Source of the DNA: Pomacea canaliculata | Taxonomy: Eukaryota; Mollusca; Gastropoda; Architaenioglossa; Ampullariidae | Direction of reading: 5' to 3' | Assembly: GCF_003073045.1 (NCBI RefSeq) | Contig: NC_037595.1 | Coordinates: forward strand, 17,714,250 to 17,778,249 | Length of the DNA: 64,000 nucleotides | Shown: positions 46,706-60,394 of the stretch, in pieces | Position numbering within the stretch: the stretch's first letter is position 1 | Layout of the letters: every line of letters starts with the position of its first letter | Position numbers and translations under genes: made by a program | The notes under the pieces: generated by a model | The model's input: the letters and a program-made list of their open reading frames with translations, nothing else | The model's database searches: none | Told to the model about the DNA's origin: nothing

Positions 46706-48669
46706 TCGTAGACATTGCATCATCATCATCATCGTCGTCGTCGTCATCGTCTCTCATTATCATAATCAAAACAACAAAAACAGCTACGAACTTTACACTT
46801 TTCCTAACATAATTGGCGTTGTGTTTTTGACTGGTTACCAACATGTGGCCTTTTTATTTGTTCTTTTTTTCTAATATGAACTCTCTTTTTGATTTTTCAA
46901 CCATAATGCCTAATAATAATTTAAAGCCCCATATTTACATGTAACATGGCAGTGATGTTTCGTCTATCTTCATCTACCTTTACTTGCTATAGTAGTTAGA
47001 CGTTATCTTTGACTTTTTACACAGCAACAGATTGTGTAACTGAAGGCAAGTAAATATTGAAATATTGGAGTTTATGAGGACTTACAAATCTCCTTTCTGA
47101 TAAAATATCTCAAATTTAAATATTGTTTTTTTTCTGAAAATAGCACGAAAAAGATACAGGTATTTTCGATGATAAAAATATCATACATTTTTAATTGCAA
47201 TTATTTTTTTAAAGTAAAACAAACACTCGAAAACATTTTTGCATTTTTTCTAAAAAAATATAGCGTTTCCAAAACATTCATTATTTAAAATAAAATAATG
47301 AACAGAAAAGTAGTTTAACTTTCAAAATCAATTATTAGTTGATAAAATATTCTAAATAAATACATCACAAATAAAAGGTTATAAAACAAATTGCAGATCT
47401 CTTTTGAAAAAAAAGCAACAGCAAAGAAATAGCAAGCAGCACACACACATACACGCACAGAAACATACCATCAGTTCCTTTCGATTATTTGCACGAAGCG
47501 CTCTCAGCTGTTGCGTAATAAGGGATGAGGGCAAAGGCGGTTTCGTTGTTGACAGTTGTGTAGCTTTTGTATAAAAAGGAAAATATAAAAAAATATTACA
47601 TTCGACGACACAACCTGCAATACATTTTTGCTTTTATAAATACGATTATTTTCACCACCCTCCCTTGCTAGTCAACGTGCATGTGTGTGTGTGTGCGCAT
47701 GCGCGTGCGTGTAAGATGACCTTGTTGTTGACGTGAGAGTCTACACATTGTTGACAACTAGGTCACAGAGGTGAGTACAAATGTTCTTGAACGACATTCA
47801 CTCGCGTGTAAGATACAGGTAGGTGCACAATGACAAGCTAGGCAATGTTCGACTGAAGCGTAAATCGCAAAGAATGTTGTTTATTTACGCCTGTTAACGT
47901 ACGTACTGATGTGTGAAAAAAGCAATGGTTATTGCAATAGATAAACTAACAAATGAAGAGAAAAATCCAAAGCTAGGCCTAAAGATACATTAAAATGTGT
48001 TGTAAATACTGATGAAATTCGACGACAACAGAACCATTATTGTAGCTTGATTCTTTTACAAAGAGATCCTTTTTATGCATTTGTACAAGCTTTAGACAGA
48101 TGTTCAATAATGTTAATCGTAGAAACTTCGTATTTGTTGAATTTGTTCTGAATTATGTCATCCTAAGCGCACACAAGTGGACCGTGTCAACTGTTGCTTC
48201 TATACGTGTTCTCCCCTAACGAAAGGTACCAAACCAGGGACGAGTAACTCAATGGCTGACATTAAAATACGATATGTTATTATTATACGCATATTGTACA
48301 ATACACAGACACCATGCAACGTAGTACATCACTACATACACGTCCACAATGTTTAAAGACCATGAAAGGTAAAAATGACAATGTATATTAAAACTGTAAC
48401 TTTCACGTGTACGAACACCGACATAAACGCTTGCGCGAACACACACTGTAAACTTAATCTCTCTCCCACACATTCGCCTACATAATTACACACATTCGCA
48501 AACGCGCACACATATGCACGGGTACACAAACAAACCAACTTGCAGATAACATGAGTCACAGTGTGCATCACACTCGGCGCAGTTTGTGATGTCTTGACAG
48601 TGATTAGGGACAAGTAAGGTCTGAATTTCTGGGAATTATTTTGTACTTTCGTTTCCTAAAATTCTTGTT
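46706..48669. other. Spacer between TRIM-C1q 5 and 6
   Basis: Begins with an ATC/GTC triplet run after the C1q stop. About 46890-47560 matches 26490-27200, and about 47580-48560 matches the flank upstream of copy 3 on both sides of the solo LTR, which gives the empty-site sequence for that insertion near 48405-48425. No gene is supported. Confidence 0.55.
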
Positions 48670-48965
48670 CTAAAAATAAAGCGCTGTTACTGACAACACA
48701 CCAGATCAATCCCGTCAACCGCTGCGTGCTGTCAACAACGCCACGGAACTACGTACATGTCAGGAGCTTTATTTAACAGTCACCTGATTTGACAGGAAGA
48801 AAAAAACTCGCCTGTAATCAGACAAGCACTCTTGCTCCGACAAGTTTCGAGATAAGACAAGAGGTCAGGTGACGTGGACGTGGCTGGAGATAACCGTCGG
48901 CCGCCATTTTGGAAAGACTGTCGTGTACTTTGTGCGTCTTACCTTCACTGATACACACAACGACG
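48670..48965 (+). promoter_or_regulatory. Conserved 5' flank of TRIM-C1q 6
   Basis: Counterpart of 20500-20777 and 27567-27866, with the same AATCAATCCCGTCA and ACAGTCACCTGATTT blocks before the ATG. Confidence 0.45.
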
Positions 48966-51900
48966 ATGGCAACGAGAAGTGATGCTGATGATGCTACATC
49001 CATTTGCAGCATTTGTCTGGAGCCGTACAAGGGACGTAATCCTAAGCTTTTGCCCTGTTTTCACACACTTTGCCTCCCCTGTTTGAAAGACTTGGAACAG
49101 CACAGCCTGGTGAGTACAAAACGTCTAATGATATGTACAAACACGCGAGGAAGATAAATTAATATACGACCGTATTGATAATCCCTTAGATAAGAGTGAG
49201 ACAAGCAAAGTACCTTAAAGCTGTCTTAATAAGGTCAAGGTGCCACATAACTCCACACGGCAACAAGCTACATACATAACGATCTATTATTTATACCCAC
49301 ACTCGCCTGTAAAGGCCAGGGTGTGTTTGCTTCATCTCACCTTGTCAGGTACTTACTAATGACAGCTCACAATAAATTTCATTGCAACATGTGTTTAGTT
49401 TCATGACGCGATGTACATAATACTCAATAGGAAGAGGAAAAGAATGGCTACCAACACATCTTATTTGAAGGAAGAGGAACATTTTAAATAAAATAATGGG
49501 TTCTGCAAATTATTAGTAAACACATGTGGGTAGACATGCATACACAGGATACATAATAATGTTAGGAGTCATATAGCTTCAAAACAGCCCTTCGTGATTC
49601 ACGTAGAAGCAAAAAACTAATTTTCAAACTTAGTAAACAAATAGCATACCAAAGATACAGCTAATTTAGTAAACAAATTAAATGCTAAAACACTCCTAAT
49701 TTTGAAACAATTTCAGACTAATGCAGCAGCGTCTGAAGAATATGATGATTAATAACTTGGGATTTTAGGGATTGCAGAATTTAACAAATCTTTTCTGCCT
49801 TTTCCTCCCATTGCTATACTTTTTTTTTTCTTTTGGCCTCTTTCTTTTGTAGAGCATACCTTCGAACCACCACTAGTTATATTTGATGGAGATGTTGTGG
49901 TCTTTTTATCTGAATTTTAAATTCTCTATGTTATTTCTTTATTTATTTCTTTTTTGATAGCAAAGTTTTCTGTAGGAAGTCTTTAAAACTAAATTTTAAG
50001 AAAGCCAGTTTTTGGGAGCGTGTGAAGAACAACATTATCCTAATTCTTAGGTTAAAAAAGGTTATTTAAGCATTCATAGTGAACTTTCACGAATACATAT
50101 CATGTGTTGAAAGATTGTTTAAAGCAATATTACTAAACTTTGCCACACTAGTAGAATTGATCAAGAAGTCCACAAATGACGTGTTGGCTGCATATGCGCC
50201 TTATAAGTGCACCGATGAGAGTGTGAGGGCCTTTACAGCCTAACCTACATCCTTAACACTCAGACACCTACAATAGTACCCAAGCCTCGCACATTCTGAC
50301 CACAGGACACTCACCACACAGTGAACTGCTTAGGTAAAGACAGTTTACTGTCCCCAGGTAAACTCTGACAATGTCAGAGCAATGGCATGGCATGTTATTA
50401 TAAGGCTAGATTTATTTAGGTCGCGTTGATAACTATCAAAGTAGTTGTGTAGACATAACAGATAGAACTTCCAGTTTTTTTCAGGCCATTAACACCATGT
50501 TGTGTTTGCAAATAAAAATTCTTAAATTTTGTTCAGGTACAGAAAAATATTATTTGTTCATTTTCTAATTATCATACTTCTCTATTTTCTGGCATATTAG
50601 CAAGCTTTATCCGACAGAAAAGGAAGTCAAGATGACGACAGAGACAATCCACCTTTGACCTTTCCATGTCCTACGTGTAGAGCAGTTATCACTGTTCCCC
50701 CTGGTGGCGTCATCCAGTTCCAGGTAGCAAAATAGTTCCCCAAAGCATATAAATTCCTCCTTTATTTAAAAAAAGCCCATGTAAATTAAAAAATATCATA
50801 TGTTATCTTGGAACTTGAATATTTCTTATTATTGTCTAAAATCCATGTACAAAGGAAACGCTTTAAAGGTGGTTTTCTTAACACTTTAGCTCCTTACAGC
50901 TTTTTTAAAATTTCTACATATACCTTATAAGAAACTTAATACTAATGATTGGAAAAAGTGTTTTAGAGACATATATGTCACAGTGTGTGTGTGTTCTTGC
51001 TTAAGACATAGTGACGACCATTGTTTACATACAGAATTTACATCAAAAGTGACAGCAAACATATCCACTTAAAATTACTCATTAATTATAGATACCTTAC
51101 ATTGCATTATCCTGTTTAACTTTTTTTTCAGACTAATTTCTATTTGAACGATGACACACTCACCTGTCAGATATGCGATCTAGGTAACGAGGCCACGTAC
51201 AACTGTTCTGAGTGCAGCCAAAATATGTGCGATCACTGCAAGCGGTACCACAACAAATTTCTTCCCAGTCACAAGGTTGAACCTCTGACCTTTAGTTGCA
51301 AGGATACATCTCAAATTAGCTTTGAGCCTGAAAAGGAGGGTACAATCACACAACAACTCGCGGTGTTGGAGGCGGCGCTGGTGACGATGAGGGAGGAGGA
51401 GGGCACGCTGGAGCGGGAGAGGCAGGCGGTGGCTGACGTCATCAGCAGGCGGGCTAACGCTGCGAGGGCGCTAGTGACGCAGGCAGAGGAGAGAAGCCAG
51501 AAGGAACTGTCGGAAGTAGCTGAAAGGCTTAGAATACAGATACAAGAAGAGATGGTAGCTACTCACAATATTCACGGTAAAATATTTACATTGATGTCGC
51601 AGGAACGCGGTACGGGTCAAGCAAATCCAATCAGCAGAAAGGTGCAGACGGTTCTTCTCAGTGATGAAAATTTACGGTTGGTTCAAGAGCGATGCAGCAG
51701 TGGCCGACAATCGAAGTTAATTCAGTACCAGTACAACGACGTCGCCATTGACATGAAGATCGTAGGAGACTACATAGGTACGGTGTGTGATGGTAAACAA
51801 CCTGCAGGGGAGACCAGCAACGTGCAGGTGTCAGAGTCCGTCTGTGCAGAGTTACAGTCTTCAGAGCGGCAATGGAAGACTATGGCTGTTACACCGAAGC

Positions 51901-53120
51901 TGTCAGACACAACAAAACTATCATGTGATATTGGAGAAAGCGAGGACATGTTGACACATGATACACCTTCACACTACTTAGAGAGATACAATAGTGCGAT
52001 GACAGAATTGCGTATTCTCAAGGAAGAGATCTCTAATCTTAAGATGGATGTGAGCATTTTAAAAGAAACGGACTCCATGGCTGAAAAAAAAATGAGAAAT
52101 TTTGAAGAAAAGTTGGAGAACGTTAAAGAAGAGCTTTCAAGAACGGAAAAGGTAACGACCTCTATAAAGCAAGAGACGGAAACAGTAAAGACCGTCAACT
52201 ATAAACTGCAAAATGCCATTGACAATATGAAGCTGGAGTATTCAATTATTAAAAGAGAAACGAATAAAGCCAAAGAAAACATTAACGATCTGGAGATAGA
52301 CCTTGAAAGTTTTAAAGGTAAACAGTACACTTTTGTTTACTGAATGTGTATTTAACATGTAAGCGTAAAAAAAAATGCATTTCAATTTTTCTTAGTATCT
52401 TAGTAATAAGAAATTCTCGCCTATTTTTTGTAAAAAAAAAAAAAGCTTTATGTGAATGTGTGTGCGTGTGTGTACAATTGCTCTATAACGTGACCGTTTA
52501 CATGCTTGGTACAAAAGTTAATGATGATGATGATGATGGTTGTTGCGATCGTAGTAATAATAATAATTGTGACGACGATAATTAACGACGATCATGCTAA
52601 TGCTGATTACGATGAGAATGTTGATGATAGCTTTTAATAAATACGAAAAGAGTATTGCATGATCATATATATATATATTTGTCTGTGTATTTTTAAAGAA
52701 AAATCCAGTTCCATGGTGGCATTTGACGCCAGACTCCATGTTGATATAACAGTTGACGAAGATGAAACTGATATCTTCCTGAGAGACGTGAATTGCAACG
52801 TGGGGGAAGCGTACAACAAGAACACAGGTATTTTCATCGCTCCTGTAACAGGTATCTACTTCTTTATGGCGAGAACAGTGAAAGTTAAAACACCAGACTT
52901 CTCGCTTGATATACAAGTGGATGGAAATCGAGTTGCTGAATCATTATGGGAAAGTAGTCCGCGGAAAGCCAATGGGAGCTGTGTTGTACACCTTGTACAA
53001 AAACTGAGTCAAGGACAAGAGGTCACACTGTCAACGTATACATCGTCAGAGGCCACATTGCGAAGGAGGGAAACGTCCTTTTCTGGCATGTTAGTGCGAC
53101 CAGAGCTTGACATTGAATAG
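48966..53120 (+). CDS. TRIM-C1q 6: intact RING, B-box, coiled-coil, C1q protein
   Basis: Exons 48966-49109, 50601-50723, 51132-52317 and 52699-53120 join in frame to 624 residues with standard GT and AG at every junction. RING C3HC4 ligands are C14, C17, C31, H33, C36, C39 and, from exon 2, CPTC. The B-box at 101-136 reads CQIC, CSEC, CDHC and two His. A long coiled coil follows, about 30 residues longer than in copy 4 near the middle, and then a C1q head (NVGEAYNKNTGIF, GIYFFMARTV, ETSFSGMLV). There is no signal peptide or membrane segment; past the exon 3 donor the frame ends after seven codons (GKQYTFVY), so the membrane-tail option of copies 2, 3 and 5 is absent. It is the best complete member of its subfamily. 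Convergent to the receptor at 57 kb. Ubiquitin-ligase and ligand-sensing roles are inferred from the domains. Confidence 0.88.
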
Positions 53121-55022
53121 TCGTTAACGTTTTTTTTTCAGTAAGCCTGAATATATTTTTTCCAACAAAACCGATATGTTGCCGCCATGATTGCCTCATA
53201 GACTTAGCTGTCATGGCCCTGTATCGGTTACCGATATTGAAAATGTAATATCAGTTAAAAGTCAATTCACACTCAACCAACATCGGTTTAAAAGCTGGAT
53301 TCATATTGAAGTTAACGTTTAAAAAATGTAATGTGTTGTTTCTTTTGGCCTAATAGAAACCTTCGATCTTGGTAGCACCATTGCAAACTCGGCAGCCTGA
53401 TAGTAGAAGTACAAATATTTATTTGCTTGATTTTGTTAAACATCTTTCCTATTTCCCATCATCTCAGGAGCTGGCATGAGAAAGCCTATTAGATAGAATA
53501 CTAGCTGAGAAAATGATTTTAAGTCCTAGCTTGAGTCTATGACTAGAAGCCTTAGTTGCTATCTCTAGGCAGCAAATTAATCGAGCAGGCTGGGTGATTC
53601 GGGTTAATCATTTAAGTCTAGGAAATGTCTTCACACGCTGTCATATCATGTCTTTTTTATGGCATAGACTTATTGTATTTGAAACTTCTTCCCATGATAA
53701 ATATTTCCTTTTATGATCTCCGTGTGTCATGATTATCAGTTTTTTTTTTTTATGAAGCTTTAAAACCCTCAGCCAAATCCTCATGTAAAAAGATGACATA
53801 TTGATAATATTTCCCTTTAGTATACCTTCAACTTTTTATATAATCACTCACTGCATGTTTGTATAACTTCAGAACATAGATTCTCTGTAAATGCAAAACC
53901 ATTCTTTAATGATATCAATATATGTTTACAGTGCATTAAGTCTTTAAACTAATTCTTGTACTAATGGGTATTTTGTAAAAAAAAAATGTACTGTAGATGT
54001 GGACTGAGAAAAACGATTTTTGAATCTTTTTGTTTAACATTTTATTTTGACCTTGATTAGAGACTATTAAATTATTAGTGTAGTTAATTTATAGCTGAAC
54101 AACCTTAAGAATGATTTTTGAAGAATTGAATGTTTTGTTCAGTTTTTTTTTTGAATGTTCTTGTCATGGACTGGTGCACTGCACCAGGCTAATTTATTTT
54201 CAAGAGAGGTGGAAACTGGGGAAAAACTGTTGTGCTGGTTTCTTTCACGTTGGACCTTAAACCACACGGTAGAGATGTTAAAGAGACTAAAATGAAGTAA
54301 ATTTAACAAATTGCCTTTTTTTGCAAATAAAGGACTTGTGTTCTAATTTTAATTTATGTTGTTAATAACACTTATTATTTTAATTGACAATTTCTTTTGA
54401 ATTATTGTATTTCTTAAATGAGATTTGTGTTGGTATTTTTAATGTAGTGAAAAAGGAGCTGTAAATTTCAATCTGTGTGTGTGTGCACTTGCGCATCTTT
54501 TGTCACAACATGTATTAGTTTTAGGAACAGAATGAAAAGGATTATGAATTATGTATCTTTCTTAATTTATAGCATTTGAATTTCAAGCCTTTTCTTCCAC
54601 CATACCATATGTTTTAATAGCTTAGAAACAGAAGGAATTATACCAGTGTGTACAGGCTTTGCTAGGAGAGGGTTGTGCTTGCTGGTGTTTCCTTCAATGC
54701 TTCGAAAAGCCGTATAACTTTTTTATGTTCATCTTTATTTCACAATGATGGTTGCAGCACTGTCGACAAATGCCTTTTACAAGTCTGTAGTACAAGGATT
54801 CTTTGCTACTACTGTTCTATTACCTTCATATGGTTCCCAGCGAGATAATGTTTTCTTTTGTGGTAAGTGTAGAGCACTACTATTTTTTCCACATAATCAG
54901 TGCTTTATGTATGCTGTTTATCAATACAGTCGGATGAATAACACAACAAATTATATCTGAAGAACTAAACTTCGAAGATCTGTTCTGCTCATGCCTATTA
55001 GGTAAACATCAATCTTCGTGTG
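53121..55022. other. Spacer after TRIM-C1q 6
   Basis: About 53121-53560 and 53610-53890 match the flank of TRIM-C1q 4. An open frame at 54745-54960 (71 codons) has no recognisable family and sits in AT-rich sequence; I do not call it a gene. Confidence 0.5.
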
Positions 55023-56090
55023 TGTAACTGAGAAAGAGAAACAATGACAATTCTTTATTAACGAAGGCGATGCAGGTTTCAGGCCTATGCTCCTCGAGTA
55101 GTAACAAGGAATAAACAACAAGGTGGTACAGTAAGCAAGACACTCCTTTTTTATTTAGCCCCTGCCCATTACATGTGAAGAATAATATAAGTAGTTAACT
55201 AATTACTAAGAAAATAAATAAAAATAAACATGGAGTATGTCATCAAAAGAGTGGAAGGTAAATATGTACAAAACTATTGTTTGGAGCAGATATTTATCAC
55301 TTATCCCTAATATTCTGTTTTAGGAATGTTTGTTGGAGGAGGCCTCATTAATATATCCTACCTTGTGTTGTATGTTTTCAGCAAGTGGCGTTGAAAGCAA
55401 TTCAGGGAATTTATTTGATCGGTTTTCTTTTCCAAGCCACAAGTCCGGGTCCGGGTATCATCAATTCTTTGGGTGGACTGATCCGCTTTTCTGACTAAGA
55501 CTTACTACACACTGCGGCCCGACCATCGGTTAATAGCGGCTTTGAATAGCCTTACCGCTAATCAGTCCGTTCCTCTTTGTTGTTCTAGGGATGAGGATGG
55601 AAGTTTCCAAGGAGAATATTACACTGTAAATCTAGCTCTTACTCGTAGGGTGTGCTATGTAGTTTTTCTTTTCTTTTCATTTACTATACACCCGCATTTA
55701 GCCGACCTTGAAGTACCCAAACTATACTTTTTTTGAAATGAGTGTGTTATTAAAATGCACAAGAAGACAAAATTTTTATTTGGTAAATATTGTTATTTCT
55801 TTGGTATGACGAGGGAGGAAACGTACAAGTTCTAACTCTCTCTCTCAATCACACACACACACACAAAGTGATAAGTAAATTTAAAACTTCTTTTGTTTAC
55901 ATTATTTACGCATACAAGACATTTCCATCATACTCTACTACGTTACTCCTAAACCGCTAATACCTACCGACTCTTTATTCTAAAGCATAATTCTGCTGAC
56001 TCTCTCTCTCTAACTTACTAATAACTAAGGGGAAAAAAAAGGAATTTCAAGATACGTGAGGCATTTGGCAGAAAACCAAAACACCTACAG
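55023..56090 (-). mobile_element. Old LTR-like block, copy A (fossil)
   Basis: On the - strand the block ends CAGTTACA, about 40 bases after an AATAAA, as LTRs do. It is matched piecewise by 60919-62166. Flanks outside both blocks also match each other, so one ancestral insertion was copied with its surroundings when receptors 5 and 6 duplicated. Parts beyond the LTR-like sequence are not recognised. Diverged and broken; relatively old. Confidence 0.4.
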
Positions 56091-57074
56091 GAGGATGTTC
56101 TTTTTCCTGCACTTGATTTAAAATGGTCTATTATAGGTAAACGATACGTTTTTGACAATTTCTGGTGTTATTTAAAGAAAATAGTAAAGAAAGTTGCAGA
56201 AACAGTTTACTCTTTATTAATTTTGAGTGTATCTGTTTGTATGTGAATTTGTAAAGTTCAGTGAAAAAACATGGTACACGTATTAACACTAATACAGCGA
56301 ATAACATTGTGTTTGACACAACGCCCTTAGTCGAGTATGTTCCGAATATTGTTGGATATAAAATTGAATAAAAAATTACACAGCATAAAGTTCTGTACAC
56401 ATAGATTTTAATTTCTATCTTTAAGACATGAATTTGTTTACGCATTATTGGCAATAAACTCTACTGACCTTGGTTGATGCAGCAGGAAAATATAAAAAAA
56501 TGTACTTAACTCTCGTCTGATGTGTTAGCTGCACAGAGCGTACCATTAAGTTTGCCATCAATAGGTACTTGTATGTAGTCATCTTTTCAAAAAGGCAGGT
56601 GAATGCCATGTAAAGAGAGCAGACAAAGAGAGTAATGCAGTTTAACTACTCACGTGAGATGAAGTGAGTATTAGGAGTAAAATGTGAGTGTGTTATCCTC
56701 TTTGACCTACCATTTAGAAAAACAAAAACAAAAGCAATAAAAAAAAATCCGTGGTTATCTCAGTCTTTCAAGTTATGTCTGAAAACCTGATCAAAAATTA
56801 AAGCAATCATAAAACATTCGATCAGAAAATCGTCACTTGAAAACAGAGTTAAAGTAATTCAAACATATTAAAAAAGATCGACCTTGTCTAAAATGTTATA
56901 AAAACAAAGATTTTTGTTTTAGTGCATAGAAAACGCCTAGCTCAATGTTGTATAGCCTACTGATAAGGTAGTGAAAATATATCCTTAAGCGACTTATACA
57001 AATTATCTTAAAATGTTATTGATACTATCATGCTCATGTATAGTCCGATAATAAAGTTAATACATTCGATGCTT
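56091..57074. other. 3' flank of receptor 5
   Basis: Matches in parts the sequence before receptor 6 (about 62200-62640) and, near 56230-56330, that before receptor 4. No coding sequence is supported. Confidence 0.5.
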
Positions 57075-58108
57075 TTAATCTCTGTAAAATATCTTTGTAA
57101 AGGTCTCACGAAAGCGTTGTGATCGAAAATAATACACAAAAATGTGAACACAACTGTTAATCTGCGGACATGAATAGACCGCTGCAGACACCGTTACGTT
57201 GTACAATAAAGAAACATTAACGATGTCTGCTAAAAACAGTTCAGTGATTTGCCACGTGACGGCTGGCAATAACGTGGCGATGTAGATGACAGACACAACG
57301 ACTAACATGGAGGTGAGAGCCGCCTGCTGGCTGTTGATGTTACCGGAGGTCAAGGTCGTCTTTTGTCGCCATGACCTCGCTGCTCTCAGCCTGTGGACCG
57401 TTATAGTTGTACTGACACACACTGTCACAAAGCAAGCGATGCGTAGAACTGTTTCAAGGAAGACGTCTACCATTATTGTGACTACTGCACGATGTTGCTC
57501 AAAAAATGTTGTGGGAGCAAATGACCATTGCTCTTTTTCTAGTGTTTTAGAAAACACAGACGTGTATGAAAATGTATATAACAAACCTGTGCTAAGAAAA
57601 ATGACAAAGCAAGTTATCAGTAAAGCTTCCAAGGTTCTCGTTCGTATACAACTAACAGCACTGAGTGGAAAGACAACACAAACACATCTCTCCACTGCTA
57701 TCACGGCGCCAATAAAAGTAGAGGTCGCCCGAAAACCATTAGTAAAGCCAGACAAATAAGATGAGATTTTAACGAAATATTCCTCACCTAGAGCTGCCTC
57801 ATACAAAGTTATAAAGGACGTCCCGGAGAAAATTGTAAGGACACACAACAAGTGAACACATCCGTGAGCGCGAGAGAGAAGAGACACAAGTTCATTCGGT
57901 CTTGTAGTCCCTGTCGCCAGAACACCAGGCAGTTGATGACGTTTCCTGGGATTCCAATTACACACACGAGTGTTGTCACACCAGCGAAGAAAAATGATTT
58001 TACTATATGTCGTATCTCCTGACTTGAGTCATCATTAAAGATGTTTTCTAAAATAGATAAATTTGTTACAAAATCAGCCTTGTCAGTTGTCGAGGTAAAG
58101 TTGCTCAT
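57075..58108 (-). pseudogene. Class A GPCR with one frameshift (receptor 5)
   Basis: Two overlapping frames on the - strand together cover a complete receptor. The first, from the Met at 58108 (MSNFTST), gives the N-end, TM1 (GIPGNVINCLVFW) and TM2 up to LTDVF. The second resumes with LLCVLTIFS and runs through TM3 (AVERCVCVVFP), TM6 (LLPAVTW) and TM7 (CPQINSCVHIFVYYF) to a stop at 57075-57077. The slip is at about 57855-57862, where one base is missing compared with receptors 4 and 6. Everything else is open, so the lesion is recent, or could be a sequencing error. Closest relatives are receptors 4 and 6. Convergent with TRIM-C1q 6. Confidence 0.85.
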
Positions 58109-58144
58109 TTGAATACAAGATTTGAACACAATAGGACAAAGCAT

Positions 58145-60394
58145 TTCAAAAATAAAATTTCTGTTGCCGTAAATGTATACGAGTCGTTGTAGTTTACTCC
58201 TGCTTGGAAATTTATATTAAGAATTTATATATAGTCGTTAAGCTTTTTCTTTGATTCGCATTATTTGCAAATCATAGAAAACAATTGTGAGAGAAAATAC
58301 AAGTCGTGGCAAAATATATCAATGTGATTAGAAATATTGTAGACAGAAGATACAAGTATCTGCTCAAGTAAAAATAAAATACCGTTTTAATATTAAGAAC
58401 CTACTTTTTTTCTCAAATATATTATAAGGGTAGGAGGGTTCATTACATTTGCTCATTTTTAATTGGTCACAAAAAAGATGAGAAATATTATGCTACACTT
58501 TTTTTAAAAAACCTTATTGAATAAATACTTTTTTAAAATGTCATAAAAGAAGTGTGATGAACACAAAAATGGAGTTAGGCTGACACTTTTAGGAAAAGGT
58601 TGGGAAATAAATAACACGGACGCACGCACACACAGATGCAGAGAAAAGAAGAAAAATAGCAAGTATTATATATTCATCTTGTTTACATGCCATATTTGCT
58701 CAAACTTCAAACTGCAAACTATCTACACCTAGTATGGTTTAGAAAGTATGTGCTTATGCAGACACACATTATACAAACAAGTCTTTTGTTTGCTTTTACA
58801 GAGCGCGGAAATTGAAGGACTTTTTTATTATTTTTTCTTGCACACGAAGGGATCAGACTTAGTATCAGAACGTAAGTACGTATAAGTGGAAAGTCAATAC
58901 ACATGAGGCAATAGAAAGGGAACTGTGTGATGGTTGTCTAGAAAAGACAATGTTACGCACAGACACAGAACAAACATCATCATGGTGAATCGTGATTCCC
59001 CCAGACTGTTGTGCTTTGAAATACGAGGGAATACACAGATGTTCTCGTCTCTATTCTCGTCTCTATTCAAAAGGCATTGGCGATGACCTGCTACCTTTCA
59101 TAGACAGTCGATTTTCTGGTGGTGTAGTCATTAAAGTTTGTGCTTTACTTGCTGAAGTTTCGGTCTCAGAGAAAAGGTCTTGTTGTCGAAGAAAGCTAAA
59201 GACTAATAATAATCCCTTGCACGGTCATAGTGTGCTCTACTAAGTGACAGGGTCTTTTTAATAATGATAATGAAAACGATGCTAACAGTCTTTGTGATAA
59301 CTGTAACTGAAAGATGAAATATGAATGAGTGATCGTTGATGTTACCAAAAGGTATACTTGTCTCTAGATGAATAAATTATCATGGGGAGATGTAACGCCA
59401 AACTTCATAATAAACGAAGATTATCTTAACATACGTAAACTACAACTTAGAGCCTGCACATTTTTATAGCCCCTGGATAATGTTTTGTTTTGAGTTCAAG
59501 CTGCTGTCAGTATCAGAATAACGTTGAATTCCGATGTAAGCTGTATATAGTGCCCTAATCACAATATATAATGATTATAGTAAAAAGCTGAAACATTGAT
59601 AACAAATACTTCCAGTTTACATATAACATATAAACAAATAATAGCAGGTGTCTTGATATGATTCCCTAAATTACGTCAAACAGTAATAAGACCTATAAAA
59701 ATAAACATCAACTTTTAGACCATATTAAACTTATTAACGTAAAAGATAGCTTAAGAAATGTAAAATTATCTCGCCCAACATGGTTTCCCCTAGGACACAT
59801 TATAAATGAATGTTTGTCCATCTCATTTAGACTACTTATATCAAGTGTCAGCGAAAATAAATTAATGTTAAGAAATAAAGTACAATAAATGAATACAAAC
59901 CAGTTATATCCTCCTATTGCATTCATACAACTTTTCGTATTTTATAAATCTGAAATACTTCTACAGTAATGCAATTACCAATTTTCTAAAACTCTATGCA
60001 CTTAAAAGACTACCTTATTTCATCGAGTTTATGAATAAGTGGCCTCCGTTAATTTATTTTAAGCTGTTATTCGACTTTGACTTGGGCTACGTGAACGGTA
60101 AAATCTTTACTGACATCGAATATTCCGTGTAATGGCAGACTGAGGACCGCGCGGCCTTTCCCAGTGTTTCTATCATCAACCCGTGGTGGGTGCACCGCTG
60201 TAACCACAATAGTCTAAATTTGTAACTCTGTACTTAAATGAATGAATATTAAGGGAGGAAACACTGGAAACCTTATAATTCTTTCTCCATGGATTGCTTT
60301 TCTTTAACAGCTGAAAAAGTCAATCGATCAGGTATTTTATTGTGTTTGAAAGTAGGCGAAGTTCTGGTTGACCTAGCGCCATGATGTTCGCTGC
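58145..60394. other. 5' flank of receptor 5 and spacer
   Basis: The block at about 58985-59045 matches 39120-39200 upstream of receptor 4 and may be a promoter or untranslated exon. An open frame at 59917-60132 on the + strand (71 codons, ending NGKIFTDIEYSV) is not recognised. Nothing else is supported. Confidence 0.45.

Noticed and set aside
54745-54960. 71-codon frame with FFCGKC
   Set aside because: A single Cys pair is not a zinc domain, and no matching frame is apparent in the related flank of copy 4.
59917-60132. 71-codon frame ending NGKIFTDIEYSV
   Set aside because: No family recognised, no splice or promoter context; kept only as a note in the spacer.
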